The notes: generated from the sequence alone by a model not told the origin. A stretch of 32,934 nt of DNA from JBELHO01 sp042091375 (GCA_042091375.1 JBELHO010000036.1:1-32934), one strand, 5' to 3'. Numbered from the stretch's first letter, positions 1 to 8,883 are shown. Numbers and translations are program-made.

Positions 1-53
1 CCAGTGACCCCCGCCTTGTAAGGGCGGTGCTCTCCCAACTGAGCTAATCGTCC
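1..53 (-). tRNA. tRNA-Val (anticodon UAC), 3' part missing
   Basis: Read on the minus strand the sequence starts with acceptor GGACGAT, then TA, a D-arm GCTC...GAGC, and an anticodon stem CCGCC/GGCGG enclosing CTTACAA, so the anticodon is TAC (valine). The variable loop and start of the T arm follow before the window ends, so the T loop and 3' acceptor strand lie outside. It is divergent from gltX, as the valine tRNA cluster is in E. coli; further tRNA genes may follow beyond the edge. Confidence 0.95.
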
Positions 54-61
54 ATCTCTGT

Positions 62-97
62 GGGGGCGTATTATAGGCAGATCGGCAATACTGTCAA
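62..97 (-). promoter_or_regulatory. Strong sigma70 promoter of the tRNA-Val gene
   Basis: On the minus strand there is a perfect -35 TTGACA (92-97) and a perfect -10 TATAAT (70-75) separated by 16 bp. The -10 is followed by a C-rich discriminator, CGCCCCC, of the kind found at stringently controlled stable-RNA promoters. The tRNA 5' end at 53 lies a short leader downstream. Confidence 0.85.
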
Positions 98-318
98 CAA
101 AAACTCTGGCTTTTTTACGCTTTTTTTGCAATTAAAATGTAACCGTACAAAAATTCAACCACCTGATTAGTTTATAAACTTTTTAAATATTCTACTGTGC
201 AAATGATGTTTTCCTAACGTTTGCCTGATAAAATATCGCTATTGTTATGTATTATTTTACCTCAACCCTTATCGATATTAGTAAAAGCTAAGTTCGAATT
301 ATTAACAGCGAGATATTT
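98..318. other. Divergent tRNA-Val / gltX intergenic region
   Basis: AT-rich stretch between the tRNA promoter and the gltX start. It must hold the gltX promoter; a TAAAAT around 229-234 is a possible -10, but I cannot pair it with a convincing -35. The ribosome binding site in front of gltX (AGCGAGA) is weak. No small reading frame or RNA gene was recognised here. Confidence 0.5.
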
Positions 319-1731
319 ATGAGCTTAACCACTCGATTTGCACCAAGCCCAACCGGTTATTTACACGTAGGTGGTGCACGAACTGCACTATATAGCTGGC
401 TCTATGCTCAAAAAAATGGCGGTGACTTTATTCTGCGTATTGAAGACACTGATATTGAACGTTCAACTCAACAATCGGTTGACGCCATAATGGATGGTAT
501 GAACTGGTTAAACCTTGAGTGGAGTCATGGGCCTTATTTTCAAACACAGCGCTTTGATCGTTATAAAGAAGTCATCGCACAATTACTCGCCAGCGGACAT
601 GCCTATCGCTGTTACAGTACGGCAGCAGAAGTAGAGCAAATGCGCGAGCAAGCTCGTCTTGCCGGTGAAAAAGAAAAATACAACGGTCTTTGGCGAGACC
701 GCACTGATCACCCAGAAGATCAACCCTATGTGATCCGTTTTAAAAACCCCCTAGAGGGCAATGTCGTTATTAATGACATGGTCAAGGGGGAAATTACTAT
801 TGCCAATGAAGAACTTGATGATCTAGTTATTGCCCGCAGTGATGGTACTCCTACCTATAATCTGACTGTGGTTGTCGATGACTGGGATATGAAGGTAACA
901 CATGTGGTTAGAGGTGATGATCATATCAGTAACACCCCAAAACAAATTAATATTTTGTTGGCATTAGGCGCTTCAATACCTGAATTTGCGCATATTCCGA
1001 TGATCTTGGGGGATGATGGTAAGCGTTTATCGAAACGCCACGGTGCTGTTGGTGTTATGCAATACCGCGATGACGGTTATTTGCCGGAGGCATTGTTAAA
1101 TTATTTAGTGCGTTTAGGTTGGTCACATGGCGATCAAGAGATATTTTCTCGCGCAGAAATGATCGAGTTGTTTGATTTAAAAGATTGCAACCGAGCGGCA
1201 TCAGGTTTTAACACCGACAAATTAATTTGGGTTAATCAGCATTACATGAAAAACCTCGATCCTAGTTATGTCGCTGAACATTTAGCGTGGCATATGCAAG
1301 ATCAAGGCATCAATGTTGAAAAGGGCCCTGATTTAGCTGATATCGTTAAAATTCAAGCTGATCGCGTCAAAACGTTAAAAGAAATGGCGCAAATTTCTCA
1401 CTACTTCTATCAAGACTTTACCGAGCTGGATGCTACTGCAGTAAAAAAACACCTTAGACCTGTGGTTAAGCAACCGCTTATTTTAGTTAAAGATAAACTT
1501 GCCGCGTTAACACAATGGACGCCTGAGAGTATTCATAAGGCGATCAACGATACTGCGACAGAACTTGAGGTTGGTATGGGCAAAGTGGGTATGCCATTGC
1601 GGGTTGCGGCGACGGGGGGAGGCAACTCGCCATCATTAGATCTGACCTTAGCCTTACTTGATAAAGACAAGGTGTTAGAGCGAATTGATCAAGCTTTAGT
1701 CGTGGTTGAAAATAGAATCGCAAATAGCTAA
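319..1731 (+). CDS. gltX: Glutamate--tRNA ligase (GluRS)
   Basis: Class I aminoacyl-tRNA synthetase charging tRNA-Glu with glutamate in the cytoplasm. At 470 aa it has the usual length. The HIGH-type signature (PSPTGYLHVGGARTAL, residues 9-24) and the KMSKS-type loop (KRLSKRHG, about residue 240) are intact, and the C-terminal anticodon-binding part is complete. The E. coli zinc ligands C98, C100, C125 and H127 correspond here to C98, S100, W125 and D127, so the acceptor-binding zinc knob should not bind metal. The gene is divergent from tRNA-Val and lies 81 bp before a permease gene, with no obvious terminator between. The identity is certain. Whether this copy also charges tRNA-Gln would depend on the rest of the genome. 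Confidence 0.98.
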   Translation: MSLTTRFAPSPTGYLHVGGARTALYSWLYAQKNGGDFILRIEDTDIERSTQQSVDAIMDGMNWLNLEWSHGPYFQTQRFDRYKEVIAQLLASGHAYRCYSTAAEVEQMREQARLAGEKEKYNGLWRDRTDHPEDQPYVIRFKNPLEGNVVINDMVKGEITIANEELDDLVIARSDGTPTYNLTVVVDDWDMKVTHVVRGDDHISNTPKQINILLALGASIPEFAHIPMILGDDGKRLSKRHGAVGVMQYRDDGYLPEALLNYLVRLGWSHGDQEIFSRAEMIELFDLKDCNRAASGFNTDKLIWVNQHYMKNLDPSYVAEHLAWHMQDQGINVEKGPDLADIVKIQADRVKTLKEMAQISHYFYQDFTELDATAVKKHLRPVVKQPLILVKDKLAALTQWTPESIHKAINDTATELEVGMGKVGMPLRVAATGGGNSPSLDLTLALLDKDKVLERIDQALVVVENRIANS

Positions 1732-1812
1732 GCCCAGTGATCGGATAAATGATAAAAACCTGCATGGAAGCAATGTGTTGGTAATTCTATTTTTGATGAG
1801 AAGGCATTTGCG

Positions 1813-2547
1813 ATGGATCAGGGGCTAGCAGATATTTCATTAGCACAGCTCAGCATAGCTTTTATTCCTGTGTTGATGGCGCTGGCGGTTTTATATCGTT
1901 GGCAGGTAAATGTGAACAGAGCAGCTCATGGAATACTGAGAATGCTCGCCCAGCTATTACTCATTGGTTATTTCCTCAATTATCTTTTTACCGCTCAGTC
2001 TGCTTTGATCATCTTAGCTGTTATCATTTTTATGATCATTATCTCCAGTTGGATCGCATTGAGCAATAGCCAACACAGATCGCTATATTTGTTTAAACAG
2101 CTATTAATTGCTGTTAGCTTATCTGGCAGTTTTACTTTAGTGGTGATTACCCAAGGAGTATTAAACTTAACTCCTTGGTATCAACCACAGGTGGTTATTC
2201 CCTTAGCAGGGATGATATTTGCCAATTGCATGAATAGTGTTAGCTTGTGTAGTGAACGCTATTATTCAGAGCTAGACAATTCAAAACCTCCTGTTGAGTG
2301 TCGCAACAATGCACTCAAAGCCGCAACTATTCCAGTGTTAAACTCGCTCTTTGCTGTTGGTCTTGTGGCACTACCAGGGATGATGACAGGGCAAATTTTA
2401 TCCGGTGTTTCTCCTCTTATTGCGGTGCGCTATCAAATTATGGTGATGTGTATGGTGTTTGCATCAGCGATACTTTCTGCCGCTTGTTTTTTATGGTTAG
2501 TGGCTAAAAACAGCAAAAATAGCACCAACGTTAGTACTCCTGATTGA
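1813..2547 (+). CDS. fetB: FetB/UPF0014-family ABC transporter permease
   Basis: A 244-aa integral membrane protein with about six to seven hydrophobic segments. The family hallmark is clear around residues 121-145, where PWYQPQVVIPLAGMIFANCM is followed by NSVSL. In E. coli the homologue FetB (YbbM) pairs with the ATPase FetA in an exporter linked to iron homeostasis and peroxide resistance. No fetA-like ATPase lies next to it here, so its partner must be encoded elsewhere. A good Shine-Dalgarno sequence (GAGAAGG, 1799-1805) precedes the ATG. It follows gltX closely and could be transcribed from the gltX promoter. The family is secure; iron as substrate is inferred from E. coli. Confidence 0.87.
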   Translation: MDQGLADISLAQLSIAFIPVLMALAVLYRWQVNVNRAAHGILRMLAQLLLIGYFLNYLFTAQSALIILAVIIFMIIISSWIALSNSQHRSLYLFKQLLIAVSLSGSFTLVVITQGVLNLTPWYQPQVVIPLAGMIFANCMNSVSLCSERYYSELDNSKPPVECRNNALKAATIPVLNSLFAVGLVALPGMMTGQILSGVSPLIAVRYQIMVMCMVFASAILSAACFLWLVAKNSKNSTNVSTPD

Positions 2548-2556
2548 TCCTTGTGC

Positions 2557-2576
2557 AAGTGGTATATGCACTTTTC
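2557..2576 (+). terminator. Possible weak terminator after the FetB-type gene
   Basis: A short inverted repeat AAGTG/CACTT with a seven-base loop runs into TTTTC just after the permease stop codon. The stem is only five base pairs, so termination here would be inefficient. Confidence 0.25.
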
Positions 2577-2698
2577 ACTTTATTGATGAAAAATAGTTAT
2601 GTTAACAGGATCATAGCGCAAACATGACATCACAGGTATAATATTGTTTGAACTATTGATTATTTGAAGAAATATAACACGACTATTTGGAGCGTACT

Positions 2699-4045
2699 TT
2701 GCAGTTTAGTGATTTTGGCCTTGATCCCCGTTTAATGTCAACAGTTGAGCATTTGGGGTTTGAACAACCGACAGAAATTCAGCATCAAGCCATTCCTGTT
2801 GCCATGTTAGGTCATGATTTGATCGCCTCTTCCAAAACTGGCTCAGGTAAAACCTTAGCATTTATACTGCCTGCTATGCAGCGTTTAATGAAAAATCGTC
2901 CGTTAGCTAAACGCGATCCCAGAGTGGTTATCCTTGCTCCGACTAGAGAATTAGCTAAACAAGTATTTGGCCAACTGCGTTTATTTATTGCCGGAACACA
3001 ATTTAAAGCAACCTTAATTTTAGGTGGCGAGAATTTTAATGATCAAGTCAAGGCGCTAGAAAAAGATCCACAATTTATAGTCGCTACACCAGGACGCTTG
3101 GCCGATCATTTGAGTAAAGGACATTTCTATTTACACGGTTTAGAGCTGTTAATTATCGATGAAGCCGACCGCATGTTGGATTTAGGTTTTTCAGCGCAAT
3201 TAAAGCAAATTAATCAGGCAGCAGATCATCGAAAAAGACAAACCTTATTGTTTTCAGCTACCCTAGAGCACGCACAAGTTAACGATTTTGCGCTAGCATT
3301 ACTCAATAAACCGAAACGCATTGCTATAGGTAGTGCGCACACTGAACACACTGATATTAGCAAGCGCTTTTATTTGGCTGATAATTTAACCCACAAACAC
3401 AAGTTGCTATCGCACTTTTTAAATAATGAAGCATATCAACAGCTTATTATTTTTACTGCGACGCGAAATGACACCGAGCGATTGGCCGCTGATTTAACCG
3501 AACAAGGATTAAGTACTATTGCTTTAAGTGGTGAACTAAGTCAAAGTCAACGCAATCAAATAATGGAAAGTTTCAGTAAAGGCCAACACAAAATATTAGT
3601 CACCACAGATCTCGCATCACGTGGCTTAGACTTAGTGAATGTCTCGCACGTGATTAATTTTGATATGCCCAAGCACAGTGAAGAATTTGTACATCGCATA
3701 GGAAGAACAGGTAGGGCAGGTAACCGAGGTGACGCTATTTCATTAGTTGGTCCAAAAGATTGGCACAGTTTTAAAAGTATAGAAGCTTTTTTACAACAAA
3801 GCGTTTGCTTTGATATCATTGAAGGTTTACGAGGCAAATTCAAAGGGCTGAAACCAGCTAAAGTCAAACCAAATGTCAGTAAAAAGACAGGGCATAAAAA
3901 ACAAAATAAGCAACCACAGAAAATACCGCGTAAAATCGTCAAAAATAGTTTTCACTTGACGGAAGAGGCTGGAGATAGACCAATTATACGCCGCAAACGG
4001 GCTCTTCAAGCGGCTGACATCGACAAAAACGATGAAGAAATTTAA
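2699..4045 (+). CDS. DEAD-box ATP-dependent RNA helicase, SrmB-like
   Basis: Cytoplasmic RNA helicase, probably in ribosome assembly or RNA turnover. All core motifs are visible: the Q motif (GFEQPTEIQ), motif I (TGSGKT), Ia (PTRELA), Ib (TPGRL), II (DEAD), III (SAT), V (TTDLASRGLD) and VI (HRIGRTGRAG). A lysine-rich tail follows (about residues 385-448). The start is a TTG codon. A frame from TTG 2687 is possible, but GGAG at 2689-2692 is a Shine-Dalgarno sequence six bases before TTG 2699, and the resulting N-terminus resembles that of SrmB, so I chose 2699 (448 aa). RhlE and DbpA are the alternatives; the helix preceding motif III (RKRQTLLFSATLE) favours SrmB. No terminator-like hairpin was seen right after the stop. 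Confidence 0.93.
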   Translation: MQFSDFGLDPRLMSTVEHLGFEQPTEIQHQAIPVAMLGHDLIASSKTGSGKTLAFILPAMQRLMKNRPLAKRDPRVVILAPTRELAKQVFGQLRLFIAGTQFKATLILGGENFNDQVKALEKDPQFIVATPGRLADHLSKGHFYLHGLELLIIDEADRMLDLGFSAQLKQINQAADHRKRQTLLFSATLEHAQVNDFALALLNKPKRIAIGSAHTEHTDISKRFYLADNLTHKHKLLSHFLNNEAYQQLIIFTATRNDTERLAADLTEQGLSTIALSGELSQSQRNQIMESFSKGQHKILVTTDLASRGLDLVNVSHVINFDMPKHSEEFVHRIGRTGRAGNRGDAISLVGPKDWHSFKSIEAFLQQSVCFDIIEGLRGKFKGLKPAKVKPNVSKKTGHKKQNKQPQKIPRKIVKNSFHLTEEAGDRPIIRRKRALQAADIDKNDEEI

Positions 4046-4122
4046 GGTAAATTTTTGACTTAATAATTGACTTAACAGCAGCACATTTTTAATTGTATTT
4101 ATTATGTGTTTAAACGTTAGGG

Positions 4123-4180
4123 GTTTAAAAAATTAGCTGTTTAAAAAATTAGCTGTTTAAAAAATTAGCTGTTTAAAAAA
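4123..4180. repeat. 16-bp tandem repeat, 3.6 copies
   Basis: The unit GTTTAAAAAATTAGCT occurs three times without change (4123-4138, 4139-4154, 4155-4170), followed by a partial fourth copy (4171-4180). The copies abut with no spacers, so this is a minisatellite and not a CRISPR array. It lies between the helicase gene and the small gene at 4310, where it may act as promoter spacer or vary in copy number. Confidence 0.95.
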
Positions 4181-4237
4181 ATCTTTGCTATATTAATTTA
4201 TGATCAAATAAAGGCATGGAGTGCTACAAAAACATCA

Positions 4238-4251
4238 TTCCTTGCAAGGAA
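4238..4251. promoter_or_regulatory. 14-bp perfect palindrome upstream of the 4310 gene
   Basis: TTCCTTGCAAGGAA is a perfect palindrome about 60 bp before the start codon at 4310 and is followed by a T-rich run. It could be a repressor operator. It could also form a weak hairpin, although with no loop it is a poor terminator. No regulator can be assigned from the sequence. Confidence 0.4.
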
Positions 4252-4309
4252 ATTTTTTCAAACATTTTTTGCAAAAATTAACAATAAAAATTAACTAAGG
4301 ATGGTTAAC

Positions 4310-4615
4310 ATGTCAAAAGTTTTTCATATTATTGCCTGTGATTGTGTTGAGCAACGGGTTGCACATAAACAAAATATTTATCCTATTCAAGTCAACATTC
4401 CCGATTACCAACAAACTGATAATTATCTTTGCAACATGATTGTTAGTTATTCAGATCACTCTATTAAATCCTTGATTGGCAAAGTGATATATAACAAACT
4501 AAAACAAAAGTGGACAGTTGACGGCATGGCTGTTGCCGTTAATGTCGACGATATTGTAGACACGTTAGCCAATAATGATGAGAATTTTACAGTGCAACAA
4601 CGCAGTCTTGGATAA
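4310..4615 (+). CDS. Small protein of unknown function
   Basis: A 101-aa soluble protein that I do not recognise, with no signal peptide or membrane segment. It has a short cysteine-containing N-terminus (FHIIACDCVEQ), and its second half is rich in Val/Asp (AVAVNVDDIVDTLANND). ATG 4301 is in frame, but TAAGGA (4296-4301) is a good Shine-Dalgarno sequence exactly eight bases before ATG 4310, so 4310 is the likely start. It stands alone between a tandem repeat plus palindrome upstream and a terminator downstream, which suggests a monocistronic gene with its own control. The strong ribosome binding site supports real translation. Confidence 0.75.
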   Translation: MSKVFHIIACDCVEQRVAHKQNIYPIQVNIPDYQQTDNYLCNMIVSYSDHSIKSLIGKVIYNKLKQKWTVDGMAVAVNVDDIVDTLANNDENFTVQQRSLG

Positions 4616-4675
4616 CACACTGGTATTAGATAACACAGTTATTAGATAACTCAAACTAACAGTAAGTAATTGCAT

Positions 4676-4709
4676 CAATGGCGCTTTTTAAGGCGTCATT
4701 GCTGTTTTT
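4676..4709 (+). terminator. Rho-independent terminator of the 4310 gene
   Basis: The left arm CAATGGCGC (4676-4684) pairs with GCGTCATTG (4693-4701) as nine base pairs including one G-T pair, around an eight-base loop. A T run (4705-4709) follows. It lies 60 bp after the stop codon of the small gene and before the convergent rlmJ. Confidence 0.75.
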
Positions 4710-4754
4710 GGTGGTAAGTATACTAATGATATCTGAGTTTATTTACTGATTGAG

Positions 4755-5594
4755 TTACTGATCGATTAATTGCTCAATGACATATTGGCTGCCTGCTTGG
4801 CCAATATGAGCTTGTAAATAGGGTAAAATCTCTGTGAGTTGTGCCGCTAATTTCCAAGGAGGATTGACAATAAACAAGCCTGATCCTGTCATTCCGTAGG
4901 CATCAGAATCGGCTCGTTGACAAAACTCCACACGCAACAAATCTTTGATAGCACTTTGTTTAAAATTTTCGACCATCCCATCGATTAATGGGCGCTTCAC
5001 TACTGGGTACCACAATATATAGGTACCAGTAGCAAATTTTTTATAAGCATTGATCACTGTTAATACCGCTTTAGTGTAATCTTCTTTTAGCTCATATGGC
5101 GGATCAATTAATATCACACCGCGACGGCTAGGCGGTGGTAATAACCCTAATAGGCCTTGATAACCATCTGCTTGCTTGACAAAAGACTTAGGCCAAGGCT
5201 GGCAAAACTCTCGTAAATGTTGAATATCTGTTGGGTGTAATTCAAACAGATGGGCATTGTCTTGACGCCGACTAAAATGTTTCGCGATGCAAGGTGAGCC
5301 GGGATAGCAGTTGATCTCATCGTCATTATTAACATACCTGATAATTGCCATGTAAGGTAAAAGCAGCTTAGGAAGATCAGGCTTATTAAGCAATTTAGCT
5401 ATACCTTGCAAGTACTCACCGGTTTTTTGTGCGTATTGATCGGCCAGTGAATATAGGCCAGCACCAGAATGGCTATCAATATAGGTGTAGCCTTTATCCT
5501 TGTTAGTCATGTACTCGACTATTAAGCTCAATACACTGTGTTTTAACACATCAGCAAAATTTCCAGCATGAAAAGCATGGCGATAGCTCAGCAT
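4755..5594 (-). CDS. rlmJ: 23S rRNA (adenine-2030-N6)-methyltransferase
   Basis: SAM-dependent enzyme (formerly YhiR) that methylates A2030 of 23S rRNA. It has 279 aa, the same length class as the E. coli protein. The N-terminus MLSYRHAFHAGNFADVLKH is the family signature. The amino-methyltransferase catalytic motif IDPPYE is at residues 163-168 and an SHSGAGLY segment (41-48) belongs to the SAM-binding fold. It is convergent with the 4310 gene and lies 81 bp downstream of ybiT on the same strand, so the two may be co-transcribed. Start and identity are secure. Confidence 0.96.
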   Translation of the reverse strand: MLSYRHAFHAGNFADVLKHSVLSLIVEYMTNKDKGYTYIDSHSGAGLYSLADQYAQKTGEYLQGIAKLLNKPDLPKLLLPYMAIIRYVNNDDEINCYPGSPCIAKHFSRRQDNAHLFELHPTDIQHLREFCQPWPKSFVKQADGYQGLLGLLPPPSRRGVILIDPPYELKEDYTKAVLTVINAYKKFATGTYILWYPVVKRPLIDGMVENFKQSAIKDLLRVEFCQRADSDAYGMTGSGLFIVNPPWKLAAQLTEILPYLQAHIGQAGSQYVIEQLIDQ

Positions 5595-5675
5595 TTTATG
5601 ATCTCATTTAACATTGACATCAGCGCAATATAAACACTAAGATTTATACTGGCAAAAATGGTCATTTAACTAAGT

Positions 5676-7289
5676 TTAAAGGTTAGTTTGCGATGCCAAA
5701 TACGCATCGTAGTTGCCGGCAAAATCTTCATAGCCATTGGCCTTCAATTCTATCACCCTAGTCGCTAAACTAGACACAAACTCGCGGTCGTGAGAAACAA
5801 ATAGAATAGTACCGGCAAATGTTTCCATGGCCATGTTCAGTGATTCAATAGATTCCATATCCATGTGGTTAGTGGGCTCATCCATGATCAAAATATTTGG
5901 TTTTTGCATCATTATTTTACCAAATAACATCCGACCTTGTTCTCCACCTGACAGCACTTTTACCGATTTATTGATATCATCAGCGGAAAATAACAATCGA
6001 CCTAAATATCCACGAACGGCTTGTTCATCATCGCTAGGTTGACGCCATTGGCTCATCCATTCAAACAGGGTCATATCGGTGGCAAATTCATGGGCATGAT
6101 CTTGAGCATAGTAACCAATGTTAATATTTTCCGACCAATTAAATGTGCCAGAACTGGGTTGATAGCCTACCTCGTTCATTAACATCCGTAAAAAAGTAGT
6201 TTTACCAATACCGTTTTCACCAATAATCGCAATGCGTTCACCCACTTCAACCATTAGGTTCATATTCGTCAATACTTGGTTCGTCGTGCCATCATCATCG
6301 ACAAAATTTTTGTTAATTTTATCTAATACTAACGCATTCCTAAACAGTTTCTTGTCTTGTTCAAAGCGAATAAAGGGATTTACACGACTCGATGCTTTCA
6401 CTTCAGATAACTGAATTTTATCAATTTGTTTAGCCCTTGAGGTTGCTTGCTTGGCTTTTGAAGCGTTAGCAGAGAAACGTGCAACAAAGGCTTGTAGTTC
6501 GCCTATTTGTGCTTTTTTCTTGGCATTGTCAGCGAGTAATTGCGCACGTGCTTGGGTTGACGCTAGCATATATTCATCATAGTTACCGGGAAAAACCCGT
6601 AATTCACCATAGTCTAAATCTGCCATATGGGTACAGACACTATTCAAGAAATGACGATCATGAGAAATAATGATCATGGTCGAATCACGTTCATTTAATA
6701 TTTCTTCTAACCATTGTATGGTGTGAATGTCTAAGTTGTTGGTAGGCTCATCCAGTAATAATATATCGGGATCAGAAAATAGAGCTTGTGCCAGCAATAC
6801 TCTAAGCTTCCAACCAGGCGCTACTTCACTCATTAGCCCGTAGTGCTGCTCAACAGGAATACCAACACCCATTAACAATTCACCGGCTCGACTTTCTGCA
6901 CTATAACCATCCATTTCGGCGTATTCAGATTCTAAATCACCGACTTTCATACCATCTTCTTCACTCATTTCTGGTAAGGCATAAATGCGATCACGTTCTT
7001 CTTTTATCGCCCATAATTCTGTATGCCCCATGATCACTGTATCAACTACTGAGTGCTGCTCAAAGGCAAATTGATCTTGGCGTAATTTACCTATACGCTC
7101 ATTGGGATCGAGACTGATATTACCACTGGTTTGCTCCAAATCACCACCGAGTATTTTCATTAAGGTTGATTTACCACAGCCGTTGGCGCCAATGAGACCA
7201 TATCGGTTGCCACCGCCAAACTTTTGAGAAATGTTTTCAAATAATGGTTTTGCACCAAATTGTTGTGTAATGTTGTTTGCAGCTAGCAT
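5676..7289 (-). CDS. ybiT: ABC-F family ATPase YbiT
   Basis: A 537-aa soluble protein with two ABC cassettes and no membrane domain, of the ABC-F type that acts on the ribosome. Cassette 1 has Walker A GANGCGKST and Walker B DEPTNNLD; its signature is degenerate (EVAPGWKLR in place of LSGGQ), as in E. coli YbiT. Cassette 2 has GENGIGKTT, a proper signature LSGGEQGRML and DEPTNHMD. The linker between them, which enters the E site in ABC-F proteins, is rich in Ala/Lys/Gln (residues about 250-310). Alignment with E. coli YbiT from memory is close along the whole length. ABC-F proteins affect translation; the exact role of YbiT is not settled. Confidence 0.94.
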   Translation of the reverse strand: MLAANNITQQFGAKPLFENISQKFGGGNRYGLIGANGCGKSTLMKILGGDLEQTSGNISLDPNERIGKLRQDQFAFEQHSVVDTVIMGHTELWAIKEERDRIYALPEMSEEDGMKVGDLESEYAEMDGYSAESRAGELLMGVGIPVEQHYGLMSEVAPGWKLRVLLAQALFSDPDILLLDEPTNNLDIHTIQWLEEILNERDSTMIIISHDRHFLNSVCTHMADLDYGELRVFPGNYDEYMLASTQARAQLLADNAKKKAQIGELQAFVARFSANASKAKQATSRAKQIDKIQLSEVKASSRVNPFIRFEQDKKLFRNALVLDKINKNFVDDDGTTNQVLTNMNLMVEVGERIAIIGENGIGKTTFLRMLMNEVGYQPSSGTFNWSENINIGYYAQDHAHEFATDMTLFEWMSQWRQPSDDEQAVRGYLGRLLFSADDINKSVKVLSGGEQGRMLFGKIMMQKPNILIMDEPTNHMDMESIESLNMAMETFAGTILFVSHDREFVSSLATRVIELKANGYEDFAGNYDAYLASQTNL

Positions 7290-7542
7290 TTGTGACAGTC
7301 GACCTGATTAAGTGAGGGTAATAATTGCGCGGGATTATACATGCTAAGTCTGATAATTGCATCTAGCTAATGCTAAACATATGGTTTGCACAACACAATA
7401 TCGATGACAATTTTAATCCTAGGGTTTTTACTGTAATTTTGGCCCTAATTTTTGCCTCATTAGAAATAGCTTGCACGGTAAAAACAATGTGCTAGTTTTA
7501 TTTATAACTTGTTGTTAATAACCTTCATGGGGTTGCTTAGCT
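7290..7542. promoter_or_regulatory. Divergent ybiT / amidohydrolase promoter region
   Basis: This 253-bp AT-rich region separates two divergent genes and must contain both promoters. No hairpin, operator-like palindrome or small frame stood out. A GGGG at 7530-7533 is a distant ribosome binding site for the amidohydrolase. Confidence 0.45.
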
Positions 7543-8883
7543 ATGAAACATCTTCCTTCCATCATTATTGTTATTACTGTTACGGCCTTGTACAGTCACT
7601 TGGCGATCGCCTATTCATCAACACAAGTAGGGCAACTTGCGGACAGTGTTGATCGAGCCATGCCAGAATTATCGGCATTATACATAAAACTTCACGGTGC
7701 ACCTGAATTGTCTTTACAAGAAAAACACACCAGTCGACTTATTGCTAAGCGGCTAAAAGTATTGGGTTTTGACACCACAGAAAACATTGGTGGTTACGGT
7801 GTAGTGGGTTTATATCGAAATGGTACAGGTCCGACTGTGATGATCCGTACTGACACGGATGGCTTGCCAATAGTTGAACAAACCGGTAAAAGCTATGCAT
7901 CGACAGTGACCACCACAGATAAAAACAACAACACAGTGGGCGTCATGCACGGTTGCGGTCATGATATCCATATGACCAGCTTTATTGGTACGGCAGAGCA
8001 ATTAGTCAACAATAAACATCAATGGCAGGGGACTTTAATGATGGTTGCCCAACCTGCAGAGGAAATAGGTGCGGGTGCCAAAGCGATGTTAAAAGCAGGT
8101 TTATTCGAACGATTTGCCAAACCTGATCACATCTTGGGCTTACACGTCAGTGCAGCACTACCTGCTGGTAAAGTTGCCATCGCTCCAGGTTATGCCTTAG
8201 CTAATGTCGACTCTGTTGATATTACAGTCAAGGGCAAAGGCGGACACGGCGCTTACCCGCATACCACGATAGATCCCGTGGTGATCGCCGCGCGTATTGT
8301 GCTCGCTCTGCAAACCATTGCTAGCCGTGAGATCAGTCCATTAGAGCCTTCGGTGATCACTGTTGGCTCAATTCACGGTGGGGCCAAACACAATATTATT
8401 TCTGATCAAGTCACCTTGCAACTGACTCTGCGCTCCTACGACAAAAAAGTGAGAAATCAACAAATTGCTGCTATTGAACGGCTAACTAAAGGCATCGCTA
8501 TGAGTGCTGGTTTACCTGAATCTCTCTACCCAACTATGTATATACGGGACGAAAATACCCCTTCAACATACAATGATCCGCAATTAGCTAAACAGGTCAA
8601 GCAGAGTATGGTTAATGAGTTAGGGGCAGATAGTGTGCTGGTTAGTCAACCTGTGATGGCGGGAGAAGATTTTGGTCGCTATGGTTTAACCTCAGACAAC
8701 TTACCTATTACCATGTTTTGGCTTGGTGGCGTTGCTCCAGATCAATATCAGCAAAGTATTGAGCTAAAAAAAACACTGCCATCTTTACACTCAAGTCAAT
8801 TTGCGCCTGACTACCCGTTGACCATTAAAACCGGGGTTAGAGCAATGACGGCCAGTGCTTTGGATTTGTTTGCAAAACAATAA
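7543..8883 (+). CDS. Exported M20-family amidohydrolase (M20D-like)
   Basis: Zinc-dependent hydrolase of the amidohydrolase/carboxypeptidase group (IAA-amino-acid hydrolase, hippurate hydrolase and N-acyl-amino-acid deacetylase relatives). Residues 1-23 form a signal peptide ending in AIA, so the enzyme is periplasmic or secreted. Metal-site motifs are present: RTDTDGLPI (102-110), MHGCGHDIH (135-143, with C138 and H140), QPAEE (170-174), LGLHV (about 200) and a late AGEDFGRYG. The dimerisation domain lies between about 215 and 325. The gene stands alone, divergent from ybiT and convergent with ygiQ. It probably releases amino acids or acids from N-acylated substrates for nutrition; the substrate cannot be read from the sequence. 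Confidence 0.9.
   Translation: MKHLPSIIIVITVTALYSHLAIAYSSTQVGQLADSVDRAMPELSALYIKLHGAPELSLQEKHTSRLIAKRLKVLGFDTTENIGGYGVVGLYRNGTGPTVMIRTDTDGLPIVEQTGKSYASTVTTTDKNNNTVGVMHGCGHDIHMTSFIGTAEQLVNNKHQWQGTLMMVAQPAEEIGAGAKAMLKAGLFERFAKPDHILGLHVSAALPAGKVAIAPGYALANVDSVDITVKGKGGHGAYPHTTIDPVVIAARIVLALQTIASREISPLEPSVITVGSIHGGAKHNIISDQVTLQLTLRSYDKKVRNQQIAAIERLTKGIAMSAGLPESLYPTMYIRDENTPSTYNDPQLAKQVKQSMVNELGADSVLVSQPVMAGEDFGRYGLTSDNLPITMFWLGGVAPDQYQQSIELKKTLPSLHSSQFAPDYPLTIKTGVRAMTASALDLFAKQ

Noticed and set aside
3556..3942. Minus-strand frame of 128 aa inside the helicase gene
   Set aside because: It lies wholly within a conserved DEAD-box coding region and has no recognisable features.
4123..4180. Possible CRISPR array
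   Set aside because: The units are only 16 bp, directly abutting, with no spacers and no cas genes nearby.
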